A stretch of 64,000 nt of DNA from RZYY01 sp036794825 (GTDB lineage Bacteria > Bacteroidota > Bacteroidia > Bacteroidales > 4484-276). The notes beneath the pieces were generated by a model that worked only from the letters and a program-made list of their open reading frames with translations, did no database searches and was not told where the DNA came from. How positions within the stretch are numbered: the stretch's first letter is position 1; the number at the start of each line of letters is the position of its first letter. The translations under genes were made by a program, and so were the position numbers. Location: contig DAIRGA010000029.1 in assembly GCA_036794825.1 (NCBI GenBank), positions 1 through 64,000 of the forward strand. The letters run 5' to 3'. Positions 17,475 to 25,064 of this stretch are shown here, piece after piece.

Positions 17475-18089
17475 ATGTCAGAAACCAAAAATAAATTCCC
17501 TCTATTTCCTTTAGGTTTAATAGTGATGCCCGGCGAAATTCAGCCGCTTCACATTTTTGAGCCACGCTACAAGCAGTTGATCCGAGATATTGAAGCTGGC
17601 GACGGGCGTTTTGGAATACCTTTTATTGTCAACGGAAGAATTTGTCATTTTGGCTCATGCGTTTCGCTGCACAAGATACTGGCTGTTAGTCCAACCGGCG
17701 AAATGGATATTTTGGTCAAAGGGGAGAGCATTATCAGTGTCGAATCGGCCGAGGACATTTTGGACGGAAAACTTTACGGTGGCGGAACTATAAAGATTTT
17801 AAACGAGTTCAATACCGAACCTTCAGATGAACTGATATCAGAATTTAAAAATTACCAAAGTCAGCTGGCCAGAATAAATAAAATGGATTTCGAACCGGAG
17901 ACTGAGGTAGCTCACCCCAAAATTTTGGACATTGCCGGGCAACTGCCCCTGGAAAATGAAGAGAAATACTCGTTCCTGAAACTCAGTTGCACATCAAAGC
18001 GTGAGGAATTCCTCCTCAGCAAACTCAGGTTTCTGCACATGATAAACGTGAAGCTGGAGCAGGTGGGATACCGGTTCTATCTAAACTAA
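17475..18089 (+). CDS. LON substrate-binding domain protein
   Basis: 204 residues matching the N-terminal substrate-binding domain of Lon protease as a stand-alone protein: FPLFPLGLIVMPGEIQPLHIFEPRYKQL, split here as FPLFPLGLIVMPGE and HIFEPRYKQL, is the clear signature (about 9-36). There is no AAA+ or protease domain. Such proteins are widespread but of unknown role; they may present substrates or act as adaptors. It converges with the ankyrin-phosphatase gene; 15 bases separate their stops and no terminator is visible between them. Confidence 0.8.
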   Translation: MSETKNKFPLFPLGLIVMPGEIQPLHIFEPRYKQLIRDIEAGDGRFGIPFIVNGRICHFGSCVSLHKILAVSPTGEMDILVKGESIISVESAEDILDGKLYGGGTIKILNEFNTEPSDELISEFKNYQSQLARINKMDFEPETEVAHPKILDIAGQLPLENEEKYSFLKLSCTSKREEFLLSKLRFLHMINVKLEQVGYRFYLN

Positions 18090-18104
18090 ACCGGATTATG
18101 CGAA

Positions 18105-19730
18105 TCATTTATCATCAGGTTGGCGCTCAATTAAAAGCTCTTTAGTACCGTCGTTTTTAAGCCTGAAATACTTGCCGTTTTCTATAAGCAATGCCTCGGC
18201 AACAACTCCCTGAGGATCAATCGGCACGTCAATGGCAATCACTTTTTCATCGTATAATGCTGAAAGTCTGTCAACAAACGAATGGGCTATGACGAACTTA
18301 GACGCTCCATAAAAACTTGCAATCTGGTTTACTTCCTCCTGAGAAATTTTTCCAATATCCTGAAAGTCATAAATATAACCTCTGTACCACAATGGTCCGA
18401 ACTTACCGAGGATCAGGTTGGTTTCTTCGGGGAAACGATTAGGATGGGTGGGTTCTTTGGCAAGGAAATTTTGAAGCAGGAAGTTGATTCGCTCAATGGT
18501 GAGATTGTTTCTCATCATCTCTGCTGAAAGTCCGGCATGTCCAAACACACAGCCATTTATGCTGACAATGGTATTTCTCGTCCGAAGCCACTGACCAAGC
18601 TCAGTTCTCTGATCGAAAAATGATGCATAGTCTTTTGAAAAATAGTTGGTCAACAGCCTGTACTTCTGGCTGATGTATCGGATATCGTTGATCAAGGCCA
18701 TCACTTCATGATTGCCCAGCAGCATATGCACGCGACCACCATGCTTTCGCGATTTTATATCCAGTTGATGAATTAGCCAAAGGGATTCTGTAACTTCGTC
18801 TCCACGATCGAAAAGATCTCCCAGAAAAACCAGATGTCCGTTACCAAAAGTCCATTCCAGACTTTCGTTAATAACGCCTGTATTGATAAGGAATTTTCTG
18901 AAGGCGCCGCAATTTCCGTGGATATCCCCTAATGCAATCACTTTATTAATATCCTGATATTCCCAGGGATCGCTCCTTTTTGGCAGAAAAAGCGGATAAA
19001 TGGCAGTATCTCCGGCAAAACCGGCCACGGTTTTTTCCTTCCCAACCACAAAATAGTCACACCTCATAATTGGGTAGTTTTTCACACTGTCATTTTTTAA
19101 ATAAAACATCCTGACTGTTGAATCGGAGTACCATTCAATGTGCGGTCCGTCGGTGATGGGGGGTATGGTAGCGAAAAAATGGCGCTGTTCGATCGTTTTC
19201 ACCAGGTATTGAGCCACTTCGCGGTGGTTGGAGGCATTGGCCAGATCGAGCGCAGTGAACCCTGCTTTGTTCCTGATGTTGGCGTCTGCTCCCCATTCAA
19301 CCAGAATTTTCACAAAAGCAAGTTTTCCCCGCTCGGAAGCAAAAGCAAGTGCTGTTGGTCCTCCATTAATAATTGCATCAGGGTTGGCTCCACTTCGGAG
19401 AAGCCGCAGAACGATAGCTGGCTGATTGCGCCGGATAGCATGAACAAGAGGCGTCGTGCCATTTCCCGGAAGATCAGGGTCAGCGCCATTTTGCAAAAGA
19501 AAGTTGATCGAAATGATTGATTTTGCTACGATTGCCTGGCTCAGCAGGGTCATTTCCTTTGGGCCGTAATGCCCGTTAACAGGATTGTGCCGGATAAACT
19601 CTCCTATGGCTGAAATGTTGCCTCTTGATATTGCTTTAAATACATCTTTTTCCTGCAACCTGCCTTCATTTTGACCTGATAGCAGGTTTTGAATCAGTAG
19701 TATAAAAGTTGTTAAATACCAGAATTTCAT
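18105..19730 (-). CDS. secreted ankyrin-repeat/Shelph-type metallophosphatase fusion
   Basis: 541 residues. A signal peptide (about 1-19, ending LSGQ) leads to four or five ankyrin repeats (about 30-180; for example GTTPLVHAIRRNQPAIVLRL and AGFTALDLANASNHREVAQY). A calcineurin-like phosphoesterase domain follows (about 262-500). All its metal and catalytic motifs are present: GDIHG (268-272), GDLFDRG (304-310), GNHE (339-342), GHAG and a late AHS. The domain most resembles Shewanella-like (Shelph) protein phosphatases. The protein would act in the periplasm or outside, with ankyrin repeats perhaps choosing protein substrates (inference). Third gene of an operon with a CotH-like kinase and DUF4956. 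Confidence 0.85.
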   Translation of the reverse strand: MKFWYLTTFILLIQNLLSGQNEGRLQEKDVFKAISRGNISAIGEFIRHNPVNGHYGPKEMTLLSQAIVAKSIISINFLLQNGADPDLPGNGTTPLVHAIRRNQPAIVLRLLRSGANPDAIINGGPTALAFASERGKLAFVKILVEWGADANIRNKAGFTALDLANASNHREVAQYLVKTIEQRHFFATIPPITDGPHIEWYSDSTVRMFYLKNDSVKNYPIMRCDYFVVGKEKTVAGFAGDTAIYPLFLPKRSDPWEYQDINKVIALGDIHGNCGAFRKFLINTGVINESLEWTFGNGHLVFLGDLFDRGDEVTESLWLIHQLDIKSRKHGGRVHMLLGNHEVMALINDIRYISQKYRLLTNYFSKDYASFFDQRTELGQWLRTRNTIVSINGCVFGHAGLSAEMMRNNLTIERINFLLQNFLAKEPTHPNRFPEETNLILGKFGPLWYRGYIYDFQDIGKISQEEVNQIASFYGASKFVIAHSFVDRLSALYDEKVIAIDVPIDPQGVVAEALLIENGKYFRLKNDGTKELLIERQPDDK

Positions 19731-19787
19731 CCGATTATCGAATTATCTTGTTTGCTGAATATTCTTTTTGTGAAGCTTGTTAACTTA

Positions 19788-20822
19788 TTACAGACATTCG
19801 ATCATCAGTTTACTTCTTATCAACCTCTCGTTGTTTATCAGATAATAAAACTCCTCCAGGTACCCGATGATATCCCGCTTTTCGCTTTTCGACAGTAGTG
19901 GATAGTTATTGATTAACTGATAGATATCTGATTTTTTCGATTCAAAAAAGTTAGCATACTCCTGAAACTGGTCAAAAGGCCGGCATTGTCCACGGTACAC
20001 TCTTTCACGAACCGTTTTTGTTCCAAAACGGGGCAGGGGAACGGCATAATGTGAGTTGACCACGCCACACCAGTCGAAATCGTAAGGGATTGCATGAGGT
20101 GGCTCACCCGTAACAATATCGAAAAGCTGTATGTTGTGCTGAGTTGTAACCGCCCAGTCGGTGTTTCCAATCATGTACTGAAACATGGAAACCATCCCAA
20201 TATACCAGAAGTTGGTACTGTCGGGCAGCATATATTTTCTGTCGCTCTTTTTGCAATTTAGCCTGTCTTCAATGGCTTCATCAGGCTCGACAAGGATAGC
20301 CAGGCTGGTTTGAGGCTTCATTTTCCCACTGTCGTCAATATAGGTTATTTCGGTTAATCTGGCCCGGTAGCTGGTATCGCTGAGCAGGTTGAATATCCTG
20401 TAAACCAGATATTCCCTGACAATATATTTTTGGTAACTGTTGATGTTTGATTTGCAGTGTGTTACCAATTTCATCTTATCAGTTCCCTCAAAGATAGTAT
20501 TGACGGTTTGTTTCTTTTTGAAATTCAGCCGCAGGGGCGGAAATGAGCAATTCTTCGGATCACGTCTGAATTTTCCTCGTGTTCTGAGCATCGTTAGGAG
20601 TCGCACCGTGTCTCCCTCGTGAACATATTCGACGGTACCCGGATGTTCCTCTCTTTCGTCGCCAACATCCCTTAGCAGCGATTTCAGGTCAGTCTTTATG
20701 GTAAGTTTAAGAATGTCATTTGATTGAAAAAGGGGCAGGGGTGCAGTAGCGACCTTTTCCTGGGAGAATAGCCTCATGGAGCTTAGAAATAATGCGGAAG
20801 CAAGGAATAAGATTTTCTTCAT
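19788..20822 (-). CDS. divergent secreted CotH-like kinase
   Basis: 344 residues with a signal peptide (about 1-20, ending LFSQ). It is not obvious by name, but aligns by eye with the clear CotH protein at 57090-59393. LRTRGKFRRD (79-88) corresponds to FRLRGNTSRY. GNTDWAVTTQHNIQLF (219-234) corresponds to ANWDGYIFNKNNFYLY, placing a catalytic Asp at 222. IPYDFDWCG (245-253) corresponds to IPYDVDNTYG, with metal-binding Asp248/Asp250. CotH proteins are atypical protein kinases that phosphorylate secreted proteins. Its start overlaps the stop of the DUF4956 gene (ATGA), so the two are translationally coupled. Confidence 0.65.
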   Translation of the reverse strand: MKKILFLASALFLSSMRLFSQEKVATAPLPLFQSNDILKLTIKTDLKSLLRDVGDEREEHPGTVEYVHEGDTVRLLTMLRTRGKFRRDPKNCSFPPLRLNFKKKQTVNTIFEGTDKMKLVTHCKSNINSYQKYIVREYLVYRIFNLLSDTSYRARLTEITYIDDSGKMKPQTSLAILVEPDEAIEDRLNCKKSDRKYMLPDSTNFWYIGMVSMFQYMIGNTDWAVTTQHNIQLFDIVTGEPPHAIPYDFDWCGVVNSHYAVPLPRFGTKTVRERVYRGQCRPFDQFQEYANFFESKKSDIYQLINNYPLLSKSEKRDIIGYLEEFYYLINNERLIRSKLMIECL

Positions 20823-21532
20823 GGTTTTTCTCGTTTCCTTTCCGGCTTGTTTTTCTCCTTCATCGTGAAATGGTCGAAAGTCATACTTTCGAAGAAATTA
20901 GTGGAGAATTTATCCCAGAAATAGTAGATGGTAATCTCTGCGGTTCCCCTGTCGAAGTTGATTTTCCCAATCTCTACTCTGTTGATTTTTAATCCTGTAC
21001 GTAGTTCCAGATCATCAATAAATTTAATCTGGTTGGCGGGTTTTATGAGTTCGATATTATCATACAAAATCGCTTTGCTCGATTCGTGTTTGTAGCTCCA
21101 GAAATACTCAATAATGGCAGTAATTACAATGATGCAGATGTTGGCAAATAAAAGCTCGGAATAACTGATTGCGCGGTCGGAGAGGGCATTCATCACCGAA
21201 ATTCCAATCACCAGAAAGAGATAAGTCATCTCTTTAATAGGAATTGTATCGGTTCGGTAGCGAATGATGCCAAACAGCGCAAAAAATCCCAGGGCAAAAC
21301 CCAATTGCAACTGCACATTCTGAAGCAGGAAGGATACAAAGAAAACGGCAATACTGATTAGGATATAGGTAAAAAGATAGTCTTTTCGCCGGGAGTTGGC
21401 GTAGTAAACATATCGAACCAAAACCAGTGTAAAAGCCAGATTCAATGAGAATCTGAACACCATTACAAGGAACTCCTGTTGTTTGAAAAACTCGACACCA
21501 AAAAGTTGTAAAGCAGTTAAGAACTGAAGCAT
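20819..21532 (-). CDS. DUF4956 membrane protein
   Basis: 237 residues with about five membrane helices (within about 20-145), then a soluble domain. The sequence GFALGFFALFGIIRYRTDTIPIKEMTYLF is the DUF4956 core (shown here as FGIIRYRTDTIPIKEMTYLF). DUF4956 genes are often next to CotH kinases and VTC-type polyphosphate polymerases, which matches the coupled CotH-like gene here; no VTC gene is present in the window. Role unknown: perhaps a transporter or scaffold that supplies the secreted kinase (inference). First gene of the three-gene operon. Confidence 0.85.
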   Translation of the reverse strand: MLQFLTALQLFGVEFFKQQEFLVMVFRFSLNLAFTLVLVRYVYYANSRRKDYLFTYILISIAVFFVSFLLQNVQLQLGFALGFFALFGIIRYRTDTIPIKEMTYLFLVIGISVMNALSDRAISYSELLFANICIIVITAIIEYFWSYKHESSKAILYDNIELIKPANQIKFIDDLELRTGLKINRVEIGKINFDRGTAEITIYYFWDKFSTNFFESMTFDHFTMKEKNKPERKREKP

Positions 21533-21588
21533 AGGATGTTATCGTATTAGGTTCAACCGTAAGCAAGACAAAACATTGTCCTTAGCTG

Positions 21589-21596
21589 CAAAGATA
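21589..21596 (-). promoter_or_regulatory. promoter of the DUF4956 operon
   Basis: Minus strand TATCTTTG matches TAnnTTTG exactly. A TTTTT run about 20 bases upstream could serve as the -33 element. Leader to the ATG at 21532 would be about 50 bases. Confidence 0.55.
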
Positions 21597-21706
21597 ACAC
21601 TTTTGGTTTCGCTGGTAAAAACGCAACCCGTCAGAATCAGGCAAGTGATAATGGTGAAATCTACTCATTAGCAACGGGTTGCGCTTATTATCAGCGGTTC
21701 GCATGG

Positions 21707-22573
21707 TTAGGGGTAGCCTGAGCGATTGGCCTTATGGCCTGTGGTGATTATAGGAAGAAACATGTTCATGTAAGATCGAAAAGAGCGAAAAGAGATTCGA
21801 TTGAGTCTACTTTCAATGAATTTTAATATATTGATATTTAGCTTTTTACAAGAATTATTTAATTTGTTTATTTTAATACTGACCATCTCTGAGAAAGGTG
21901 TTGAATTCAAATAAAACATGGGACTTTGCTGCTGACGAAACGGATAAAGGGTACCCAATGCAACTCTTATTGCTGGCTTTGGCTGCACAACATTCACAGG
22001 TGTTACCAATACCACTTCAAATACAACTTCCGTAAATTTTTTTCCCATAATCAGTCGCAATATGTTATCAATGAATACATTACAAAGTTCACAAGTCCTT
22101 AAAAACCATCTGGATGCAGCCTGGGATCGAGCAACAATTGCTTCGTTTAGATTCAGCAGATTCTCCTCAAACAGGAAATTGGATTGCTTTTCATCTGTTG
22201 AAGCAATCGAGGAATTGGTTTGAAATGCGTTTCCATCATCTTCCACCAACGCGATTTCGTCCATCTCGCTGTAGAAAACCTGGAACCATTGCCCCAGTTT
22301 GCTATTGATTCTGATGTAGTAGGGGCGAAAAAATTCTGCAATCCTATTCATTGCATAAACTAAGTAAGGTGTCAGGAATTCAATGAGCATTATCAGTAAT
22401 TTGTACAAAGTGCTCAGCGCCAGCAGTGTCAGATGCCATAAAACCTTCAGTGTTGTTTTCAGAAAGGCTAGAACTACAGGACTGTAACGGGTAATGTAAA
22501 ATGCACTGATCTGCATCCCTTTCAGGGTCAAACCAGCAATTTGTTTCAATAGAATTATAACTGCTTTTTTCAT
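21707..22573 (-). CDS. hypothetical membrane-associated protein
   Basis: 288 residues, family not recognised. It begins MKKAVIILLKQIAGL and has two or three hydrophobic stretches in the first 100 residues (ISAFYITRYSPVVLAFL, LWHLTLLALSTLYKLLIMLI). A polar half follows with a third hydrophobic patch near FIDNILRLIM and a basic tail (SRLNRISFRSFRSYMN). ATG 22573 is preferred over a TTG 60 bases upstream. The composition is unusual and could be a fast-evolving or orphan gene. A -7 promoter element upstream supports transcription. 174 bases separate its stop from the DUF4956 start, with no feature other than that operon's promoter. Confidence 0.5.
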   Translation of the reverse strand: MKKAVIILLKQIAGLTLKGMQISAFYITRYSPVVLAFLKTTLKVLWHLTLLALSTLYKLLIMLIEFLTPYLVYAMNRIAEFFRPYYIRINSKLGQWFQVFYSEMDEIALVEDDGNAFQTNSSIASTDEKQSNFLFEENLLNLNEAIVARSQAASRWFLRTCELCNVFIDNILRLIMGKKFTEVVFEVVLVTPVNVVQPKPAIRVALGTLYPFRQQQSPMFYLNSTPFSEMVSIKINKLNNSCKKLNINILKFIESRLNRISFRSFRSYMNMFLPIITTGHKANRSGYP

Positions 22574-22692
22574 TTTGGATTGATTATTTGGGGATGAGTA
22601 ATGATTTTTTCGATTAGATGTCAATTTAATCAATTAAGTTTGTTGTTTGCTTAATTTCTTCTACTGAACTTCAAATGATGAAATTTGTGCGA

Positions 22693-22700
22693 CAAAAATA
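22693..22700 (-). promoter_or_regulatory. -7 element of the hypothetical membrane gene
   Basis: Minus strand TATTTTTG, exact TAnnTTTG. It lies 120 bases upstream of ATG 22573 and on the edge of the ACTTAA array, so array-bound factors could also affect this divergent gene. Confidence 0.45.
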
Positions 22701-22743
22701 GTTTATTAAATATCCAGTAATCAATGATTTAACGATAATTAAA

Positions 22744-22872
22744 ACTTAAATTTTACCTTAATCAACTCACTTAAGTAACTGAAATCATTAACTTAAAAAC
22801 TTAAATTAACTTAAATATGTAACTTAAGTATTGACTTAAGTAATTTAAATTAATTACCTTTACCGCACTTAA
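22744..22872. promoter_or_regulatory. array of eight ACTTAA sites, three as ACTTAAGT palindromes
   Basis: ACTTAA occurs on the plus strand at 22744, 22769, 22791, 22799, 22809, 22822, 22834 and 22867. At 22769, 22822 and 22834 it extends to the perfect palindrome ACTTAAGT. Spacings are 25, 22, 8, 10, 13, 12 and 33 bases. For a 6-mer in DNA this AT-rich, well under one copy would be expected in 129 bases. A near-consensus -7 element (TACCTTTA, 22855-22862) sits between the last two sites, which suggests an operator array for the gene at 22956 (inference). The rest of 22574-22955 shows no gene. Confidence 0.6.
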
Positions 22873-22955
22873 ATAGTAACAAATCCTTCAAATAATTGAC
22901 TTTTAATTCGATGATATTCAGGGGTTTGGTGATTAAACTGTAAATTCAGTTACCC

Positions 22956-24110
22956 ATGCGAGGAAAGTTTTCATTTCTGGGACACGATCTGGAGATCATT
23001 CTGAGCCAATCCAGGCAATTACTGCCCGGAATCCGGCGGATGGATGCATTTTACCATGATTCCTCCACTGAGACTTTTACCGCAGTGACCATTAATCCGG
23101 AGGATGATCCCCCGGAACCTTACGAGCTGATGATTGAAGGTAAAGCAGAGCCACTGCTCAAACTTATCCATCTGAAAAGCTCTTACAGCTGGTATGCTGA
23201 TGAAGAGTTGCCCTACAATATCAAAGGCTCCTCCCCGAAGATTCCGGATGTTTTCAGCGAACTGAACAAGGTGGTTTTGATGATAAGACTCAGCAATGAC
23301 GATGGTTCGGCAAGAGATGCACTGGTAATATATTTTCGTGAAAAAATGTCGAATTTCGGGATGAATCTTGCTCAGAAAGAGCTAACTGCCGAGCATAAAG
23401 AGATTATAGCCCATATGCTGATAAACATGGTTACCACCGTCCGAAACATTGCCAGGCTTGACCGGACGGTCTGGAATCCTATAAAAGAAATTATGAAGGA
23501 AAACCATTTCAAGATGGATCAAACCACGCGAAAACTTGATGATCTGATGCAACGTTATCAGGAAAGGCTCGTTGATTCCTGCAACTATTTCCTGTCCAAT
23601 ATTTCGGCAAACGAAGGCAGAAAATATGTTTTTACCGAAGGAGCACTCAGGTTGATAAAGTCTTCATCTGTTGAATATTACAAAATTGAAAACGCTATCA
23701 AACTGGCCGTACAACTGGCCAACAATTTCCATTCGGACGACGAAGGCCCGCAGATTGAGATTACCGAGAACTTTCTGAATTTCAATGCCGCGAAACTGGA
23801 GGAAGAGAAGAGTGATCTTGCAGATACGGTTTATGAAAAGCCATTTAATTACCTGACCAGCTTAGAGTTACTTGCTGAAAAAGTGAAAGCTAAAAATTTG
23901 CAGGTTAAATCACAAACCGTTGTGGATGAAATGGAAAACCCGGTTAATCCTTCGGCCATAACCTGGATGGTAAACCACAATATGAAAGCCATCCAGCACC
24001 TGTTTAGACTTTATCCCGACAAGTGGCCGATCATCCGGAATGAATTCAAACCGATATTAAGGATAATCAAGCAAGCAGATCAGCCGCAACGAATCAAGAG
24101 AAGCGAATAA
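22956..24110 (+). CDS. hypothetical protein, possible regulator
   Basis: 384 residues, soluble, no signal peptide; I do not recognise the family. The first 130 residues look like a small mixed alpha/beta sensor domain. A helical middle follows (about 145-215). A segment near 225-275 (FTEGALRLIKSSS, then ENAIKLAVQLANN and EITENFLNF) faintly recalls the lid region of AAA+ enhancer-binding regulators, but there is no Walker A or B. The last 60 residues are helical and basic (QPQRIKRSE end). A transcription regulator acting at the adjacent ACTTAA array is possible but unproven. It is followed 22 bases later by the aminotransferase. Confidence 0.7.
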   Translation: MRGKFSFLGHDLEIILSQSRQLLPGIRRMDAFYHDSSTETFTAVTINPEDDPPEPYELMIEGKAEPLLKLIHLKSSYSWYADEELPYNIKGSSPKIPDVFSELNKVVLMIRLSNDDGSARDALVIYFREKMSNFGMNLAQKELTAEHKEIIAHMLINMVTTVRNIARLDRTVWNPIKEIMKENHFKMDQTTRKLDDLMQRYQERLVDSCNYFLSNISANEGRKYVFTEGALRLIKSSSVEYYKIENAIKLAVQLANNFHSDDEGPQIEITENFLNFNAAKLEEEKSDLADTVYEKPFNYLTSLELLAEKVKAKNLQVKSQTVVDEMENPVNPSAITWMVNHNMKAIQHLFRLYPDKWPIIRNEFKPILRIIKQADQPQRIKRSE

Positions 24111-24132
24111 TTCAGACAAAACAGGATAATAG

Positions 24133-24987
24133 ATGGATAAGCCAGGAAACAAGATTAACCAGATGTTTGCATGGGAACACATGGTAACAGGCGGCAAGGT
24201 TATTGAGTGTAAATCATTTGATTTTGAGCTTCTTAATCAGCATCCATCGGTGTATGAGGTAATTAGAATTATGGAGTCTGTGCCATTGTTCCTGGAGAAT
24301 CATCTTGAAAGATTTCATCAATCGCTGCAATTAGCTGGTGTAACATCATCATTTTCAAATACTGAAATAGCTGCAACAATAAAAATGCTGATCGAGGCTA
24401 ACCCGCCTGAGTTTGGTAACATAAAACTGCTCTACCCGATTAATCCCGGACAGCAAAATTGTGGACTTACAGCATTCTTTATCCCTCATAAATATCCCGA
24501 ACCTCCAATGTATGAAAATGGGGCTGAGGTAGTTACGTTGATAAAAAGCAGAAACAACCCCAACGCCAAAATTAGTAACCCGGATCTCAGGCTTCTGGCC
24601 GATAAACGGATTGCCAGCGAAAATGTCTTCGAGGTTTTGCTGGTAGACGAAACAGGGAAAATCACCGAGTGCAGTCGCTCCAATATCTTTTTCACCGATC
24701 AGGAGAAAATTGTGACTTCACCAGGAAGCCTTGTATTGAAGGGAATTACAAGGGATTATATTTTTAGGATTTGCGAAATGAACAATATCCCTTTGCAGGA
24801 GAGGATCATCTATCATGATGAACTTGCGACATTTTCGGCAGCTTTTATTACGGGAACATCTCCGAAGGTTTTGCCTGTACGCAGAATTGACAACAATTAT
24901 TATCCTGCTAATAATCCGCTGGTTAACAGGATTATGTATCTCTACAACCATGAAATCGAACTTTATCTTGCCTCGAAAAGGCGATAA
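24133..24987 (+). CDS. class IV aminotransferase (PabC/branched-chain type)
   Basis: 284 residues of the PLP fold type IV family. LERFHQSLQLAGV (near residue 60) is the conserved N-terminal region. LLADKRIASENVFEVLLVDE carries the probable PLP lysine, followed by ITECSRSNIFF and the late ATFSAAFITGTSPKVLPV. The family includes 4-amino-4-deoxychorismate lyase, branched-chain aminotransferase and D-amino acid aminotransferase. The sequence does not decide between them, and no pab genes are nearby. It begins 22 bases after the unknown gene, so the two probably form an operon. Confidence 0.8.
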   Translation: MDKPGNKINQMFAWEHMVTGGKVIECKSFDFELLNQHPSVYEVIRIMESVPLFLENHLERFHQSLQLAGVTSSFSNTEIAATIKMLIEANPPEFGNIKLLYPINPGQQNCGLTAFFIPHKYPEPPMYENGAEVVTLIKSRNNPNAKISNPDLRLLADKRIASENVFEVLLVDETGKITECSRSNIFFTDQEKIVTSPGSLVLKGITRDYIFRICEMNNIPLQERIIYHDELATFSAAFITGTSPKVLPVRRIDNNYYPANNPLVNRIMYLYNHEIELYLASKRR

Positions 24988-25064
24988 TCAAGGAAACACA
25001 CTTAATGCAGGATTCTAAATTTAAAGTCAGGAAAGCTGTGAAAAGGCAGGAGTCCAGGTATTCT

